A DNA stretch of 64,000 nucleotides from Acidobacteriota bacterium (GCA_013289685.1 JABCZL010000001.1:774509-838508), one strand, 5' to 3'; counted from the first letter of the stretch, positions 27,122 through 35,265 are shown. The notes: a model not told the origin generated them from the letters alone. Program-made: numbers and translations.

Positions 27122-28163
27122 TAGGCTCGAACGCGTAGCGGTAACAGGGAACCGCGTCGACCATTTCCTGTAGGAACTCCAGCGCGGAATCTACGTACTC
27201 ATACCGATGGAACGGAACAAAACTGCGGGCAAATAATTCCGCCACCGCCTGGCTCGGCGAAAGCTGCGTCAGCACGTTTCCGCGCCCATGCTCAAGAATA
27301 AAAATCCTCGCCAGCGGCGCGCTCCCCGGCGATGCATACGCCGCCTCGCCATGCCACGGCGTCCCGTACATCCGCATCTTCATTTTTTTCTTGTCATCCT
27401 GAGCGGAGCGGCCGTTCGGCGAAGCCGAGCGGTCACGCAGTCGAAGGATCCTTTTCCCATCAGCACTATCCGGTGCTCGAAAAGGCATTTCCATCGTCCC
27501 CATGGGAGGTTCTTCATCCCGCCGCACAATGATCCGGTCATCGCTCAACACCTCAACGTCCTCGCGCGCCGCCCACAACCGCGTCGTCGTACTCTTCCCC
27601 GCCCCGGAATGCCCGACAAACAGATTCCCGGTCCCATCCGGCCTGACGATTCCGCAACTATGCAGCTCGATGGCCTTCTCCTGCGTGAGCCGGTGCATGA
27701 TCAGCAACTCATCGAGGGGATACTCCAGCGGAGCGACTGCATACCCTGTGCCCGCGAAACATTGTGTGCTCATCTGCAATCTTGCCCTGCGGAATTGGCG
27801 ATCCACGAACAACCGCTTATAGGACTGCATTCCCAGGATCGGAGCTCTGAAGTCAAACTGGAATTCTGCCCCGTCCTCATACAACTGCCAGAGGGAACCA
27901 GAATCAAAAACCTGTTGCCCTGCCGCCGGACCAAGCCTTTCGGTCCACTCCACTTGAATCGTAATGTCGGAGGCGCGAGCCTCGGTCCGAAATGGCTGCA
28001 GCGAAGGAACTAAAGTTACATCCTCGGTGCATCGACCCGCGACCGCAACCGACACTCCGCCAATCCGGAACTCGCTGCGATGTTTCGCGGCGTGTCCTGC
28101 GCACAATTCCGGACGTACCGGTCCGCCACTCCCCATTCTGTCCCTGATTTCCTGATGAACCAC
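27081..28163 (-). CDS. HprK-related kinase (PEP carboxykinase-like fold)
   Basis: A protein of up to 360 aa whose core is the HPr-kinase fold: GHSGAGKST (P-loop, near residue 192), then a Ser/Asp segment VEVLSDDRIIVRR and PWHGEAAYASPGSAPLARIFIL. Relatives lie beside PqqD and radical SAM genes in peptide or exopolysaccharide clusters (HprK-rel-A type); a phosphorylation substrate is not known. Start is GTG 28163, 6 bases after the precursor stop, or ATG 28136. Residues about 238-258 are encoded by a 60-bp dispersed repeat (27392-27451) inserted in frame. The C-terminus overlaps the next gene by up to 41 bases. Confidence 0.85.
   Translation of the reverse strand: MVHQEIRDRMGSGGPVRPELCAGHAAKHRSEFRIGGVSVAVAGRCTEDVTLVPSLQPFRTEARASDITIQVEWTERLGPAAGQQVFDSGSLWQLYEDGAEFQFDFRAPILGMQSYKRLFVDRQFRRARLQMSTQCFAGTGYAVAPLEYPLDELLIMHRLTQEKAIELHSCGIVRPDGTGNLFVGHSGAGKSTTTRLWAAREDVEVLSDDRIIVRRDEEPPMGTMEMPFRAPDSADGKRILRLRDRSASPNGRSAQDDKKKMKMRMYGTPWHGEAAYASPGSAPLARIFILEHGRGNVLTQLSPSQAVAELFARSFVPFHRYEYVDSALEFLQEMVDAVPCYRYAFEPNEAAVERILEFRD
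27392..27451. repeat. 60-bp dispersed repeat, copy 1, inside the HprK-like gene
   Basis: It begins TGTCATCCTGAGC and ends GTCGAAGGATCC with a palindromic middle. The copy at 31211-31270 has the same ends and exactly the same length. At 60 bases it adds 20 codons without shifting the frame of the host gene. This repeat type is widespread in environmental bacteria, from memory and not from a search. Confidence 0.8.
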
Positions 28164-28169
28164 CGCTGC

Positions 28170-28346
28170 CTACGATCCGATGCTGCTGCAAAACAGCACC
28201 ATACAACTGCCGGTGCCTGGACCCGCCGACCCGGCAATCTTGCAGTGTCCAAGGACGGCCTCCTCTGGCCGCAGACTGATGGTGACGACTTGTGGAGGCT
28301 CGTATTTCTGCTTCTTCATTTCGACCGGGCTCGGCTCGTGATTCAT
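28170..28346 (-). CDS. Putative RiPP-like precursor peptide, 58 aa
   Basis: A small frame between the radical SAM gene (stop 28371, 24 bases upstream) and the HprK-like gene (6 bases downstream). AAGGAG sits 8 bases before the ATG. The leader contains KKQKYEPPQVVTISLRPEEA, then VLGHCK; the tail is Gly/Ser-rich with three cysteines in total (Cys35, Cys48, Cys53) and ends CSSIGS. Leader with a conserved hydrophobic/acidic block plus a short Cys/Gly/Ser core is the usual layout for PqqD/radical-SAM modified peptides. The modification and final product are unknown. I recall similar EEAVLG.CK peptides beside these genes in acidobacteria, but no search was run. Confidence 0.75.
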   Translation of the reverse strand: MNHEPSPVEMKKQKYEPPQVVTISLRPEEAVLGHCKIAGSAGPGTGSCMVLFCSSIGS

Positions 28347-28370
28347 TCAGTGCGCTCCTTCGCCTTTCGG

Positions 28371-29654
28371 TCAATGACCGCAGTTGCCGCAACCAGACGC
28401 GGCGCTGGAATTGCCTAGAATCGGAAGTATCGCCTGCGGCCTCACCCAACTCTCGACGTCAATTTCTTTGTTGGCAATCCGCCGCGCGGATTCCATCATG
28501 TCGTCATGCTGACCGCCACCCGCACAGAACTCGCACTCTCCATGCGCCGGAATTTCAACGCCGACGGCCGCCGCCCGCAGGTGCGCGACGTGGCAAAGAA
28601 ACTCCACCGGACTCTCGCGGTCTCCGCTCTCCATCTCGCCGTTTGCCGGACACATCCCACAGAGCGACTGAATGCGGCACTGGATGCACTTCGTGACTCG
28701 TGTGCGCTTGCGCGCGCGCAACCGCAATAGAGAGTCCTCCCAGACCTTCCGCACCCCAACTTCTCGAACGCTGAAAGTCTCCTGCTGCGAGATCACGCAG
28801 ATGCCCATCTCTCCGTAGGCATTGATGGCAAACCCGCTCATTCCGCCACCACAGTGATACACGGTGTCGATCTGCGCCAGGTTCGGCGGATTTTCCAGAT
28901 CGTGCTTCGCCAGCCTGCGGTACTCACTCATTCCCTTGGGAGCGCTCATATCCAGCGCCACCACATCCTCCGGCGTAAGCCGCACCGCCAGCGGACTCTG
29001 CGAGCAGTCAATGCGCGGATTGATCTGCCCATCCATCTTGAATTCCACGCCCAGTTCTTCCTCCGCGAACCGTCGCATCGCACTCACTTCATGTTTGTTG
29101 ATGCTGGTCGCCACGGTCTTCAACTTGAGCGGCAGCCCCCGTTCTCTCAGCAGCCCGATACCGCGCAGGCATCGGTCATAAGATCCCGGAATCGCGGTCA
29201 GCGCTTCGTAAGTCTCCCGCGTGCGCCCATACAGCGTGATCTCGATGGCGAATGGCGGCCACTCCGCCAGGTAATCCGCGATCTGCTCGTTGATGATGGT
29301 GCCGTTTGTAAAGAGCGTGACCAGGAATCCTTTTTGCTTGGCGTAGGTATAAATCTCAAGGAAGTCTTTGCGCGCGAAGATTTCGCCGCCGGTATAGAGA
29401 ATCCAGAAGCAGCCCATCTCGACCAGTTCATCGAGCACCCGGAAGTGCTCTTCCTTGGTCAGTTCCCGCTGCTTAGCCTCCAGATCGCCCATGGGCAGGT
29501 TGTTGTAGCAGTGCAGACACTCCAGAGGACAGCGCCGCGTCACTTCAATCGAAACCTGCAGCGGCACTCGCTCGCCGACGTGACGCTGGTGCAGATCCGC
29601 GCTAAACGCGCTGTAACTTAACTGCTCCAATCCCCCTCCATGCTTCCGAAACAA
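28371..29654 (-). CDS. Radical SAM/SPASM domain protein
   Basis: A 427-aa enzyme from the first in-frame TTG at 29654; in-frame coding-like sequence continues upstream toward pqqD, so the real start may be earlier. The radical SAM cluster motif is Cys42-x3-Cys46-x2-Cys49 (RCPLECLHCYNN), followed by the SAM-binding GGE (YTGGEIFARKDF). The SPASM-type region carries Cys323, Cys326, Cys332, Cys335 and Cys354, with CEFC at 374-377 and a C-terminal GCGNCGH. Such enzymes cross-link or epimerise ribosomal peptides recruited by a PqqD-like RRE domain. It follows pqqD and precedes the precursor-like gene. Confidence 0.9.
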   Translation of the reverse strand: MFRKHGGGLEQLSYSAFSADLHQRHVGERVPLQVSIEVTRRCPLECLHCYNNLPMGDLEAKQRELTKEEHFRVLDELVEMGCFWILYTGGEIFARKDFLEIYTYAKQKGFLVTLFTNGTIINEQIADYLAEWPPFAIEITLYGRTRETYEALTAIPGSYDRCLRGIGLLRERGLPLKLKTVATSINKHEVSAMRRFAEEELGVEFKMDGQINPRIDCSQSPLAVRLTPEDVVALDMSAPKGMSEYRRLAKHDLENPPNLAQIDTVYHCGGGMSGFAINAYGEMGICVISQQETFSVREVGVRKVWEDSLLRLRARKRTRVTKCIQCRIQSLCGMCPANGEMESGDRESPVEFLCHVAHLRAAAVGVEIPAHGECEFCAGGGQHDDMMESARRIANKEIDVESWVRPQAILPILGNSSAASGCGNCGH

Positions 29655-29725
29655 ATCTGAAAGCAGCGGACGCGATTCCCGCGCCCGCTGCTGCCAGTCC
29701 TTCCCGCCCCACTGGTCGCTATTCT

Positions 29726-30043
29726 TCAGTCCCCAGCCATCACTGCAGATGCTGCGGCCGGAACCTCGACCAGACCAACTGATCTCATCTCACTCACAAA
29801 ATTCGTGACATCCCGCTCCGCCTGCGCCGGCTCGACTTCATACGCCTGCGCGACAGCCGTCGCCAGTTGCGCCACAGTGCGCGGCGACTCCAGTAATTTC
29901 CAGATCAGAGAGCCGGTACCGTTGAAGCTGTAGATCGACGCCAGGTCGCCCACCTTGGCGCGCACCGGAACGATCAGCGTTTCTCCCCCGACCACGCGCG
30001 CGACCACTGCCTGCGAGCGGACCAACTTCTCGTCTTTCAACAT
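29726..30043 (-). CDS. PqqD family peptide chaperone (RRE domain)
   Basis: A 105-aa protein from ATG 30043. The longer reading to 30352 adds about 100 residues without family character. The pattern MLKDEKLVRSQAVVARVVGG, FNGTGSLIWKLLESPRTVAQ and the C-terminal VTNFVSEMRSVGLVEV is the winged-helix PqqD fold that binds leader peptides and delivers them to a radical SAM enzyme. It is the first gene of the minus-strand cluster; a 377-base intergenic region separates it from the divergent deoR-like gene. Confidence 0.88.
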   Translation of the reverse strand: MLKDEKLVRSQAVVARVVGGETLIVPVRAKVGDLASIYSFNGTGSLIWKLLESPRTVAQLATAVAQAYEVEPAQAERDVTNFVSEMRSVGLVEVPAAASAVMAGD

Positions 30044-30420
30044 GGTTGCCAAGTTGCCTCGCCCTGCTTTCGAAATTTGTTCCGGATTTCGTAACAAGCT
30101 GCTCTTCGAAACCCGCGCAGTTTCGTCCCAATCTGAGATTACGGCAAAGCCACCCCCTGGAGGCAATCGGACTTTAGGGGCAGGTATTGCGTTGGTTATC
30201 AGCCCCGGTGGTTCCCAACTACCGATAAAAACATGGGTTACGGGGCAAGCTGTGATCCGCTTTGGCCGTAGAGCGGGGGCTGATGCATTCCTCTCCAACG
30301 GCCTTTTCCTCGAAACAGAGCCTCCGCCTTTGCAGTGGACAAACGAAAGCAAACGCTATAAAAAGAAATCCGGCGGCACGAAACATCGTCTACAATACCG
30401 ATTCGCCGCAAGCTATTCCC
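30044..30420. other. Divergent intergenic region with candidate operator
   Basis: This region separates the pqqD cluster from the deoR-like gene. It holds the 14-base motif at 30341-30354 and possible -10 boxes TATAAA (30357-30362) and TACAAT (30391-30396) on the plus strand, without good -35 partners. No RNA gene was recognised. Confidence 0.4.
30341..30354. promoter_or_regulatory. Candidate DeoR-family operator, site 1
   Basis: AAACGAAAGCAAAC occurs 67 bases upstream of the deoR-like start and again, identically, upstream of the GH36-like gene (35187-35200). Repeated CGAAA/GAAAG elements are typical of DeoR-family operators. Autoregulation by the adjacent regulator is inferred. Confidence 0.45.
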
Positions 30421-31182
30421 GTGCTCAACGAAGAACGTCGTCGCGCCATCCTCGATCTGCTCACCCACCAGGGCCGGGTTCTAGTCACCGAACTCGCCCG
30501 CCAGTTCGACACGTCGCAAGTTACGATTCGCAAAGACCTTGAAATCCTGCACGCTCACGGTCTGGTCCATCGCACGCACGGAGGCGCGCTGCCCTCGCGC
30601 GAGGGCGCGCTCGAAGATCCGACGCTGCGCGAAAAAGAGAAGCTCCACCATCACGAAAAACTGCGCATCGCGGAAAGCGCGGCGGGGAAGGTAAAGGAAG
30701 GCCAGGTGCTGATTCTCGATTCCGGCACCACCACCACGGCGATCGCGCGCGCGCTGCGCGGCTTCCAGAACCTCACCATCATCACCAACGCCGTTAACAT
30801 TGCCGCCGAACTGGCTGGGACCGCGGTTGAAGTAATCCTTACTGGCGGCACGCTGCGCAAGAATTCTTTTTCGCTGGTTGGCCCCATCGCTGAGGAGACG
30901 CTGCGCCGGCTCAGCGCCGATTTATTGTTTCTGGGCGTCGATGGCTTCGACGTGCAGTACGGATTGAGCACGCCCAATCTGCTGGAAGCGAAAGTCAACC
31001 GCGTGATGGTCGAGGTCGCAAAGAAAACCGTGGCAGTCTGCGACTCGAGTAAATTCGGCCGCCGCAGCTTGTCGTTGATCGTCCCGCCCTCGGCGCTGCA
31101 GGAAGTCATCACCGATCGCGGTATCCCGAAGACCGATCTTCGCGCCCTGAAACAGACGGGGGTTGAAGTAACGCTCGTCTGA
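30421..31182 (+). CDS. DeoR family transcriptional regulator
   Basis: A 253-aa regulator starting at GTG 30421, the normal family length. The N-terminal winged helix ERRRAILDLLTHQGRVLVTE, ARQFDTSQVTIRKDLEIL and THGGAL is diagnostic. The C-terminal sugar-phosphate sensor domain contains ILDSGTTTTAIARAL, ITNAVNIAAEL, VILTGGTLRKNSFSLVGP and the DSSKFGRRS ligand loop. It probably responds to a phosphorylated sugar made by the downstream PfkB kinase and represses the sugar genes through the repeated AAACGAAAGCAAAC sites. Confidence 0.92.
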   Translation: MLNEERRRAILDLLTHQGRVLVTELARQFDTSQVTIRKDLEILHAHGLVHRTHGGALPSREGALEDPTLREKEKLHHHEKLRIAESAAGKVKEGQVLILDSGTTTTAIARALRGFQNLTIITNAVNIAAELAGTAVEVILTGGTLRKNSFSLVGPIAEETLRRLSADLLFLGVDGFDVQYGLSTPNLLEAKVNRVMVEVAKKTVAVCDSSKFGRRSLSLIVPPSALQEVITDRGIPKTDLRALKQTGVEVTLV

Positions 31183-31210
31183 AAATATGAGCCATCTAAT
31201 TCACTAGCAT

Positions 31211-31270
31211 TGTCATCCTGAGCGAAGTGGCTGGTTCGCGAAGCGGAGCAGCCACACAGTCGAAGGATCC
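31211..31270. repeat. 60-bp dispersed repeat, copy 2
   Basis: It has the same TGTCATCCTGAGC and GTCGAAGGATCC ends and the same length as the copy at 27392-27451. The middle forms GTGGCTG...CAGCCAC. It lies between deoR and the PfkB gene, so the in-frame upstream extension of that gene is repeat DNA and not protein. Confidence 0.8.
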
Positions 31271-31349
31271 CTACTCCGTAGACTTCTCCACGAATACGAC
31301 GCGCGTGGTGACGTCAGCCGGGCGGTCCATCGGAAAGTTAGACAAACCC

Positions 31350-32282
31350 ATGCCACGCTTTGACGTCACCATCGCCGGCGAGCTCAACCTCGACCTCATC
31401 CTCTACGGCCTTCCCGAACAGCTTCTGCCCGAGCGCGAACTGCTCGCCGATCGCATGATGCTGACGCTCGGCTCCTCTTCCGCAATCGTGGCTCACAATC
31501 TGGCGGCACTCGGCAGCCGTGTTGGGTTTCAGTCCCGCATCGGCGATGATCCGCTGGGCAAGATCGCGATCGAGCGCCTGCGGCAAGGTGGCGTGGACGT
31601 ATCGCACGTGCGTCGCGTCCCCGGACCAATCACCACCGGCCTCACCGTGATCCTGCCCCATGGTTCGTGGCGCAACATTCTCACCTATGCGGGAACGATT
31701 GCGGCAACACGCTGGGAAGATCTCGACTTAAAATATCTCGCCGACTCGCGCCATTTTCATTTCTCGTCGTATTACCTGCAGCGAGGACTGCGTCCGCGCG
31801 TCGGAGAATTATTTCAATTGCTGAAGGCCAAGGGTCTCACGATTTCTCTCGACACCAACGATGACCCCGACGACCAGTGGGAAGGCGGCTTGCACGAAGT
31901 TCTGCGCTATGTCGATGTTTTCCTGCCCAACGAACGCGAGGCCTGTAAGGTGGCGGGCACGAATGACGACGACCTGGAAGCCGCAATCCACAAGCTTTCC
32001 GAGCTAGTGCCGCTCGTCGTGGTAAAGCTAGGCCCCGAAGGATCCTTGGCGCAGCGCGGAGCCGAGCGCTTCACCAGTCCATCGCAAGAAGTGGTAGCGG
32101 TCGATACCGTAGGCGCCGGCGACAGCTTCGACGCAGGATTTCTGCACGAGTACGTGCGCGGATCAGATCTGCCCACGTGCCTCGCGAGCGGCAACCGGGC
32201 GGGCGCGCTCTCCACCACGCGCCCCGGAGGCACCGAAGCCTTCCGCGACACCGCCCATCGGGAAAAGTTTCTGCGGGAATAA
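31350..32282 (+). CDS. PfkB family carbohydrate kinase
   Basis: A 310-aa ribokinase-fold sugar kinase. ATG 31350 restores the family start (MPRFDVTIAGELNLDLILYG); earlier in-frame codons lie in the 60-bp repeat. Motif 1 is seen as GSSSAIVAHNLAALGSRVGF and the catalytic anion-hole motif as DTVGAGDSFDAGFLHEY. The sugar is not determined by sequence. It follows the DeoR-like regulator and is probably the source of its effector. Confidence 0.9.
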   Translation: MPRFDVTIAGELNLDLILYGLPEQLLPERELLADRMMLTLGSSSAIVAHNLAALGSRVGFQSRIGDDPLGKIAIERLRQGGVDVSHVRRVPGPITTGLTVILPHGSWRNILTYAGTIAATRWEDLDLKYLADSRHFHFSSYYLQRGLRPRVGELFQLLKAKGLTISLDTNDDPDDQWEGGLHEVLRYVDVFLPNEREACKVAGTNDDDLEAAIHKLSELVPLVVVKLGPEGSLAQRGAERFTSPSQEVVAVDTVGAGDSFDAGFLHEYVRGSDLPTCLASGNRAGALSTTRPGGTEAFRDTAHREKFLRE

Positions 32283-32370
32283 CCCATCTACATTCACGGC
32301 AAAGTCGGAATGTTGTGCTGGTAGACGCCGCACCGCTGACTAGTGGTGTCAAATAGCACAGAGGGAACAT

Positions 32371-32883
32371 ATGGCCCGACGGTACAGATTCTGCACGGTG
32401 CTACCTGTTGCACAGTGCGTGCTTGCGGGGGCCTTCGGAGGCTGGGGCCTTCGGGAACGATCCGGAATTCTGAGCCGTCCTTTGTTCGAAGGCCAGACCC
32501 TATGGGACTCTACCGCCCGCTTTCACGTGTGGCCGTGGCCGTTCAAGTTTGCGGTAATAGAAAATCTGCCAGCGTTTCTTGCTGGCGTGCTCCTGTCTTG
32601 GCCAATCAGCATCGTGAAGCCTGATCTTCCTGAAGCCGTACAACTGTCACCCTGTCTTCTGCTCGTCGCATTTCTCTGGTATCGGATTGGCCTAGTGCTA
32701 GATCGCCGCTGGACTGTGCGCGAAAAAATTCCCTGGATATGGCTGACTGTTTTCACGGGGGCTGGTGTCGCTGGAGCAGTTATCCCCATCGGCTATACGG
32801 GTTACATCCCGTACGCAGCGCTGGTGTGGCTAGTCACAGCAATTCTGGTTCAGCGCTCTACGAGGCCCCCGCAGAGCGCGTAA
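32371..32883 (+). CDS. Hypothetical membrane protein, 170 aa
   Basis: I do not recognise a family. Four hydrophobic segments are visible (about residues 9-25, 60-78, 95-110 and 120-160), including PAFLAGVLLSWPISIV, LSPCLLLVAFLWYRIGLVL and WIWLTVFTGAGVAGAVIPIG. A basic tail ends the protein. It is convergent with the GH36-like gene. Coding is supported by the ordered hydrophobic pattern, but not by recognised homology. Confidence 0.55.
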   Translation: MARRYRFCTVLPVAQCVLAGAFGGWGLRERSGILSRPLFEGQTLWDSTARFHVWPWPFKFAVIENLPAFLAGVLLSWPISIVKPDLPEAVQLSPCLLLVAFLWYRIGLVLDRRWTVREKIPWIWLTVFTGAGVAGAVIPIGYTGYIPYAALVWLVTAILVQRSTRPPQSA

Positions 32884-32905
32884 CGGAATCAGACGACCTC
32901 TACTT

Positions 32906-35158
32906 TTATTTAGCACTCACTTCCAGCAGCAAATGTTCACTAAACTCGGTCTTCAGCTTCGGAGCTTTCCCCGCCTCCGCCTGCACCGTCCCCAAATCTT
33001 TCCCATTCACATAATCCAGCACGCGATAACTCCCCGGCTTCAACCCGCGCAACTCAACCTCGCCTGCAAACGGCTTCGCTGCTTCCGTGAAAAATGCGTA
33101 ATACATCTTCCCATCTTTCTCGATGGCATACGCCTCAGGCGAGTCATACCCATATACATAGAGATCGCGGAACGCTCCCTTCGACAGCATCTTCTCGTTG
33201 TACAGCCCAATCCATTTCTTCCAGTGCTCTTCCTTTTCGCTGGTGAGATTCACTGGCTTGAACTTCGGCCCCGGATCCGGCCACACAAATTTCGTACCCG
33301 GCACTCCGCCCGTCCCCAGCGTCGAAGCGAAATCCGAGCCGTGCTCGCTCCAGTCGCCATGTCCCAGCGGCGTCATCTCCGAGAGTTCCACATGATCTCC
33401 GTACACCGCCGCCTGGGGCCCGAGCAGCGCCTTATACATCTTGATCCGCCGCCGCACCTGCGCCCCTCCCACTGGATCCGCCGTCACTGCCTGATCGATA
33501 AACGGCAGCCACGCCAGCGACGGCGGCGTCCCGCACGGGCACGCCTGGGTTACGCTCTCGGGCTTGATCGCGCGCGTGGTCTGAAAAATTGTCTTGTACA
33601 CTTCGCCCATCGCGTTCACGGAGTCCTGCGGCGACTTGTGATGATGCGCCGGGTTGTAGCACTTCGGCACGCTATAAATGTTGTCCAGCTTCGACCCGTC
33701 GAATCCCCAGTCGCGAATAAATTTCTCCGTGAGCTGCTTGTAATAACTCTGCACCTCGGGCACCGCCGGACACAGCGTCGCCAGATTGCGCGTCATCCGC
33801 GCATGTTTTCCGTCCTTGTCGAGGATCAGCCAGTCGGGATGCTCCTCGGCCACCTTCGACATCGCATATTTGTGCGACTCATACTTGCCCTGCCCATCTT
33901 CCACACCCAGCGGCAGCCACCACAACTGCGCCAGCATTCCCTGCCTGTGAAATTCATCGACCATCTGCTTGATCGAATCCCCCGGAAACGTATCCTTCCG
34001 CGGATTCCAATCGCCGTACGTATCGAACCAGCGGTCGTCCAGCGTGGCCCACTTGATCCCGAGTTCTTTCAGCTTGGGCACCGTGCCCAGCATCTGCGCC
34101 GGTGTCACATTGAACTCGTAGCCCCATCCGCACCAACTCACGTTGTAAGCTTCGTTCGACGGCTTGGGAATTTCCCATCCTTCTTTCTGCAGCACGCTCG
34201 ACCACATGCGCAGCGGCTCGTAGAAATCTCCGCTATACACGGCGACAAAACTTCGCGGCGAGGAATAAGTCTCTCCTGGCTTCAGCTCCGCATTCACAGG
34301 AATCGCGATGCTCGCCGTCACCCGCCCGTCCTTTTCCACTTTCACCGGCATCGACAGCGTCAACGGCACCGTCTCCACGTGCCCGATCGCCTCACCAACC
34401 GACCCGGTCCAGAACGCAACCACGGGAATCCCGCCACCGTAGCCGCCTTTCACCGTCTCGCCCATGGCGTTCGGCTGAGACGAAGTCCGCGTCAGCCTTT
34501 GCACATCATCCTTACCCCAGTCATAGCTCGACCCTTGAAACGACCACATGTCGTATGGATGCTCCTTCACTTCATGTGCATTGAACCGGTGCTGCTGCAT
34601 CCACACTTGATCCACCTGAAAATCCGTGGTTCCGACATTCTTGTAGGTCGTGCTGACCAGCGCGATGTTAGGGAAATCGTCATACGCTTCGATAACCAGC
34701 GTGCGTTCAATGTCCATTCCCGCCGGCGCCAGCGGACGCCCCGGAATCTCCACTCGCTTTCCGCGGCCGAGTTTGCCGCTGCCCTCCAGAACTTTGGCCT
34801 GCGAAAAACCGGGCACAAAGTCGAATTCTTTCCCTTCGTGCACGATGGAGTCGCTGCCGCCAGCCGACCCGACGTCGGGCTCGTCCAGCGTCAAGCGCTT
34901 GCCATCTTTCAGAAGACTCGCCTGCAGGAACCCCGAAGGCAGAATCTGGAACTCCGCCGTGCTCGTCGTCAGCACAACCGGCCCTCCATCGCGCACTTCC
35001 ACTCTGATGTCGGACGGCCGCGACGGCGCCGCTTTCGGCGGCCGCGCAGGCTTGGAGCAGCTGAGCATCGCGCCGGCAATTCCGAGAAGTGTGATTCCGA
35101 AAATGAAAGAGAAAAACTGAGGCAGCCTGCCTCGCCCGTTCGACCCGATGCGCTTCAT
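32906..35158 (-). CDS. GH36-like (clan GH-D) alpha-galactosidase family lipoprotein
   Basis: A 750-aa protein with a lipoprotein signal (LLGIAGAMLSC, lipobox LSC) and therefore probably anchored outside the cytoplasmic membrane. An N-terminal beta-sandwich (about 50-340) is followed by a TIM barrel: IKWATLDDRWFDTYGDWNP, DWGFDGSKLDNIYS (the KxD nucleophile pattern) and AVTADPVGG (candidate acid/base Asp). A small C-terminal beta domain follows. The activity is presumably on alpha-galactosides or related glycans; the exact substrate cannot be read. A candidate DeoR-type operator sits 29 bases upstream. Confidence 0.82.
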   Translation of the reverse strand: MKRIGSNGRGRLPQFFSFIFGITLLGIAGAMLSCSKPARPPKAAPSRPSDIRVEVRDGGPVVLTTSTAEFQILPSGFLQASLLKDGKRLTLDEPDVGSAGGSDSIVHEGKEFDFVPGFSQAKVLEGSGKLGRGKRVEIPGRPLAPAGMDIERTLVIEAYDDFPNIALVSTTYKNVGTTDFQVDQVWMQQHRFNAHEVKEHPYDMWSFQGSSYDWGKDDVQRLTRTSSQPNAMGETVKGGYGGGIPVVAFWTGSVGEAIGHVETVPLTLSMPVKVEKDGRVTASIAIPVNAELKPGETYSSPRSFVAVYSGDFYEPLRMWSSVLQKEGWEIPKPSNEAYNVSWCGWGYEFNVTPAQMLGTVPKLKELGIKWATLDDRWFDTYGDWNPRKDTFPGDSIKQMVDEFHRQGMLAQLWWLPLGVEDGQGKYESHKYAMSKVAEEHPDWLILDKDGKHARMTRNLATLCPAVPEVQSYYKQLTEKFIRDWGFDGSKLDNIYSVPKCYNPAHHHKSPQDSVNAMGEVYKTIFQTTRAIKPESVTQACPCGTPPSLAWLPFIDQAVTADPVGGAQVRRRIKMYKALLGPQAAVYGDHVELSEMTPLGHGDWSEHGSDFASTLGTGGVPGTKFVWPDPGPKFKPVNLTSEKEEHWKKWIGLYNEKMLSKGAFRDLYVYGYDSPEAYAIEKDGKMYYAFFTEAAKPFAGEVELRGLKPGSYRVLDYVNGKDLGTVQAEAGKAPKLKTEFSEHLLLEVSAK

Positions 35159-35186
35159 GATTCCCCTCTCTCCCCGCCTGCTCTAG

Positions 35187-35213
35187 AAACGAAAGCAAAC
35201 ACAACCTTTCGTA
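35187..35213. promoter_or_regulatory. Candidate DeoR-family operator, site 2
   Basis: AAACGAAAGCAAAC (35187-35200), identical to site 1, is followed by CTTTCGT (35206-35212), the inverted ACGAAAG. On the minus strand it lies just downstream of TATAGT (35215-35220), a plausible -10 box, so a bound repressor would cover the start of transcription of the GH36-like gene. Confidence 0.45.
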
Positions 35214-35265
35214 AACTATACCGCAACCTGAGCGTTCGCGCTTCACTCCCGAAGACGCCAGGGTG

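Noticed and set aside
30044..30352. N-terminal extension of the PqqD protein
   Set aside because: About 100 residues with no PqqD character; the family start is at the ATG 30043.
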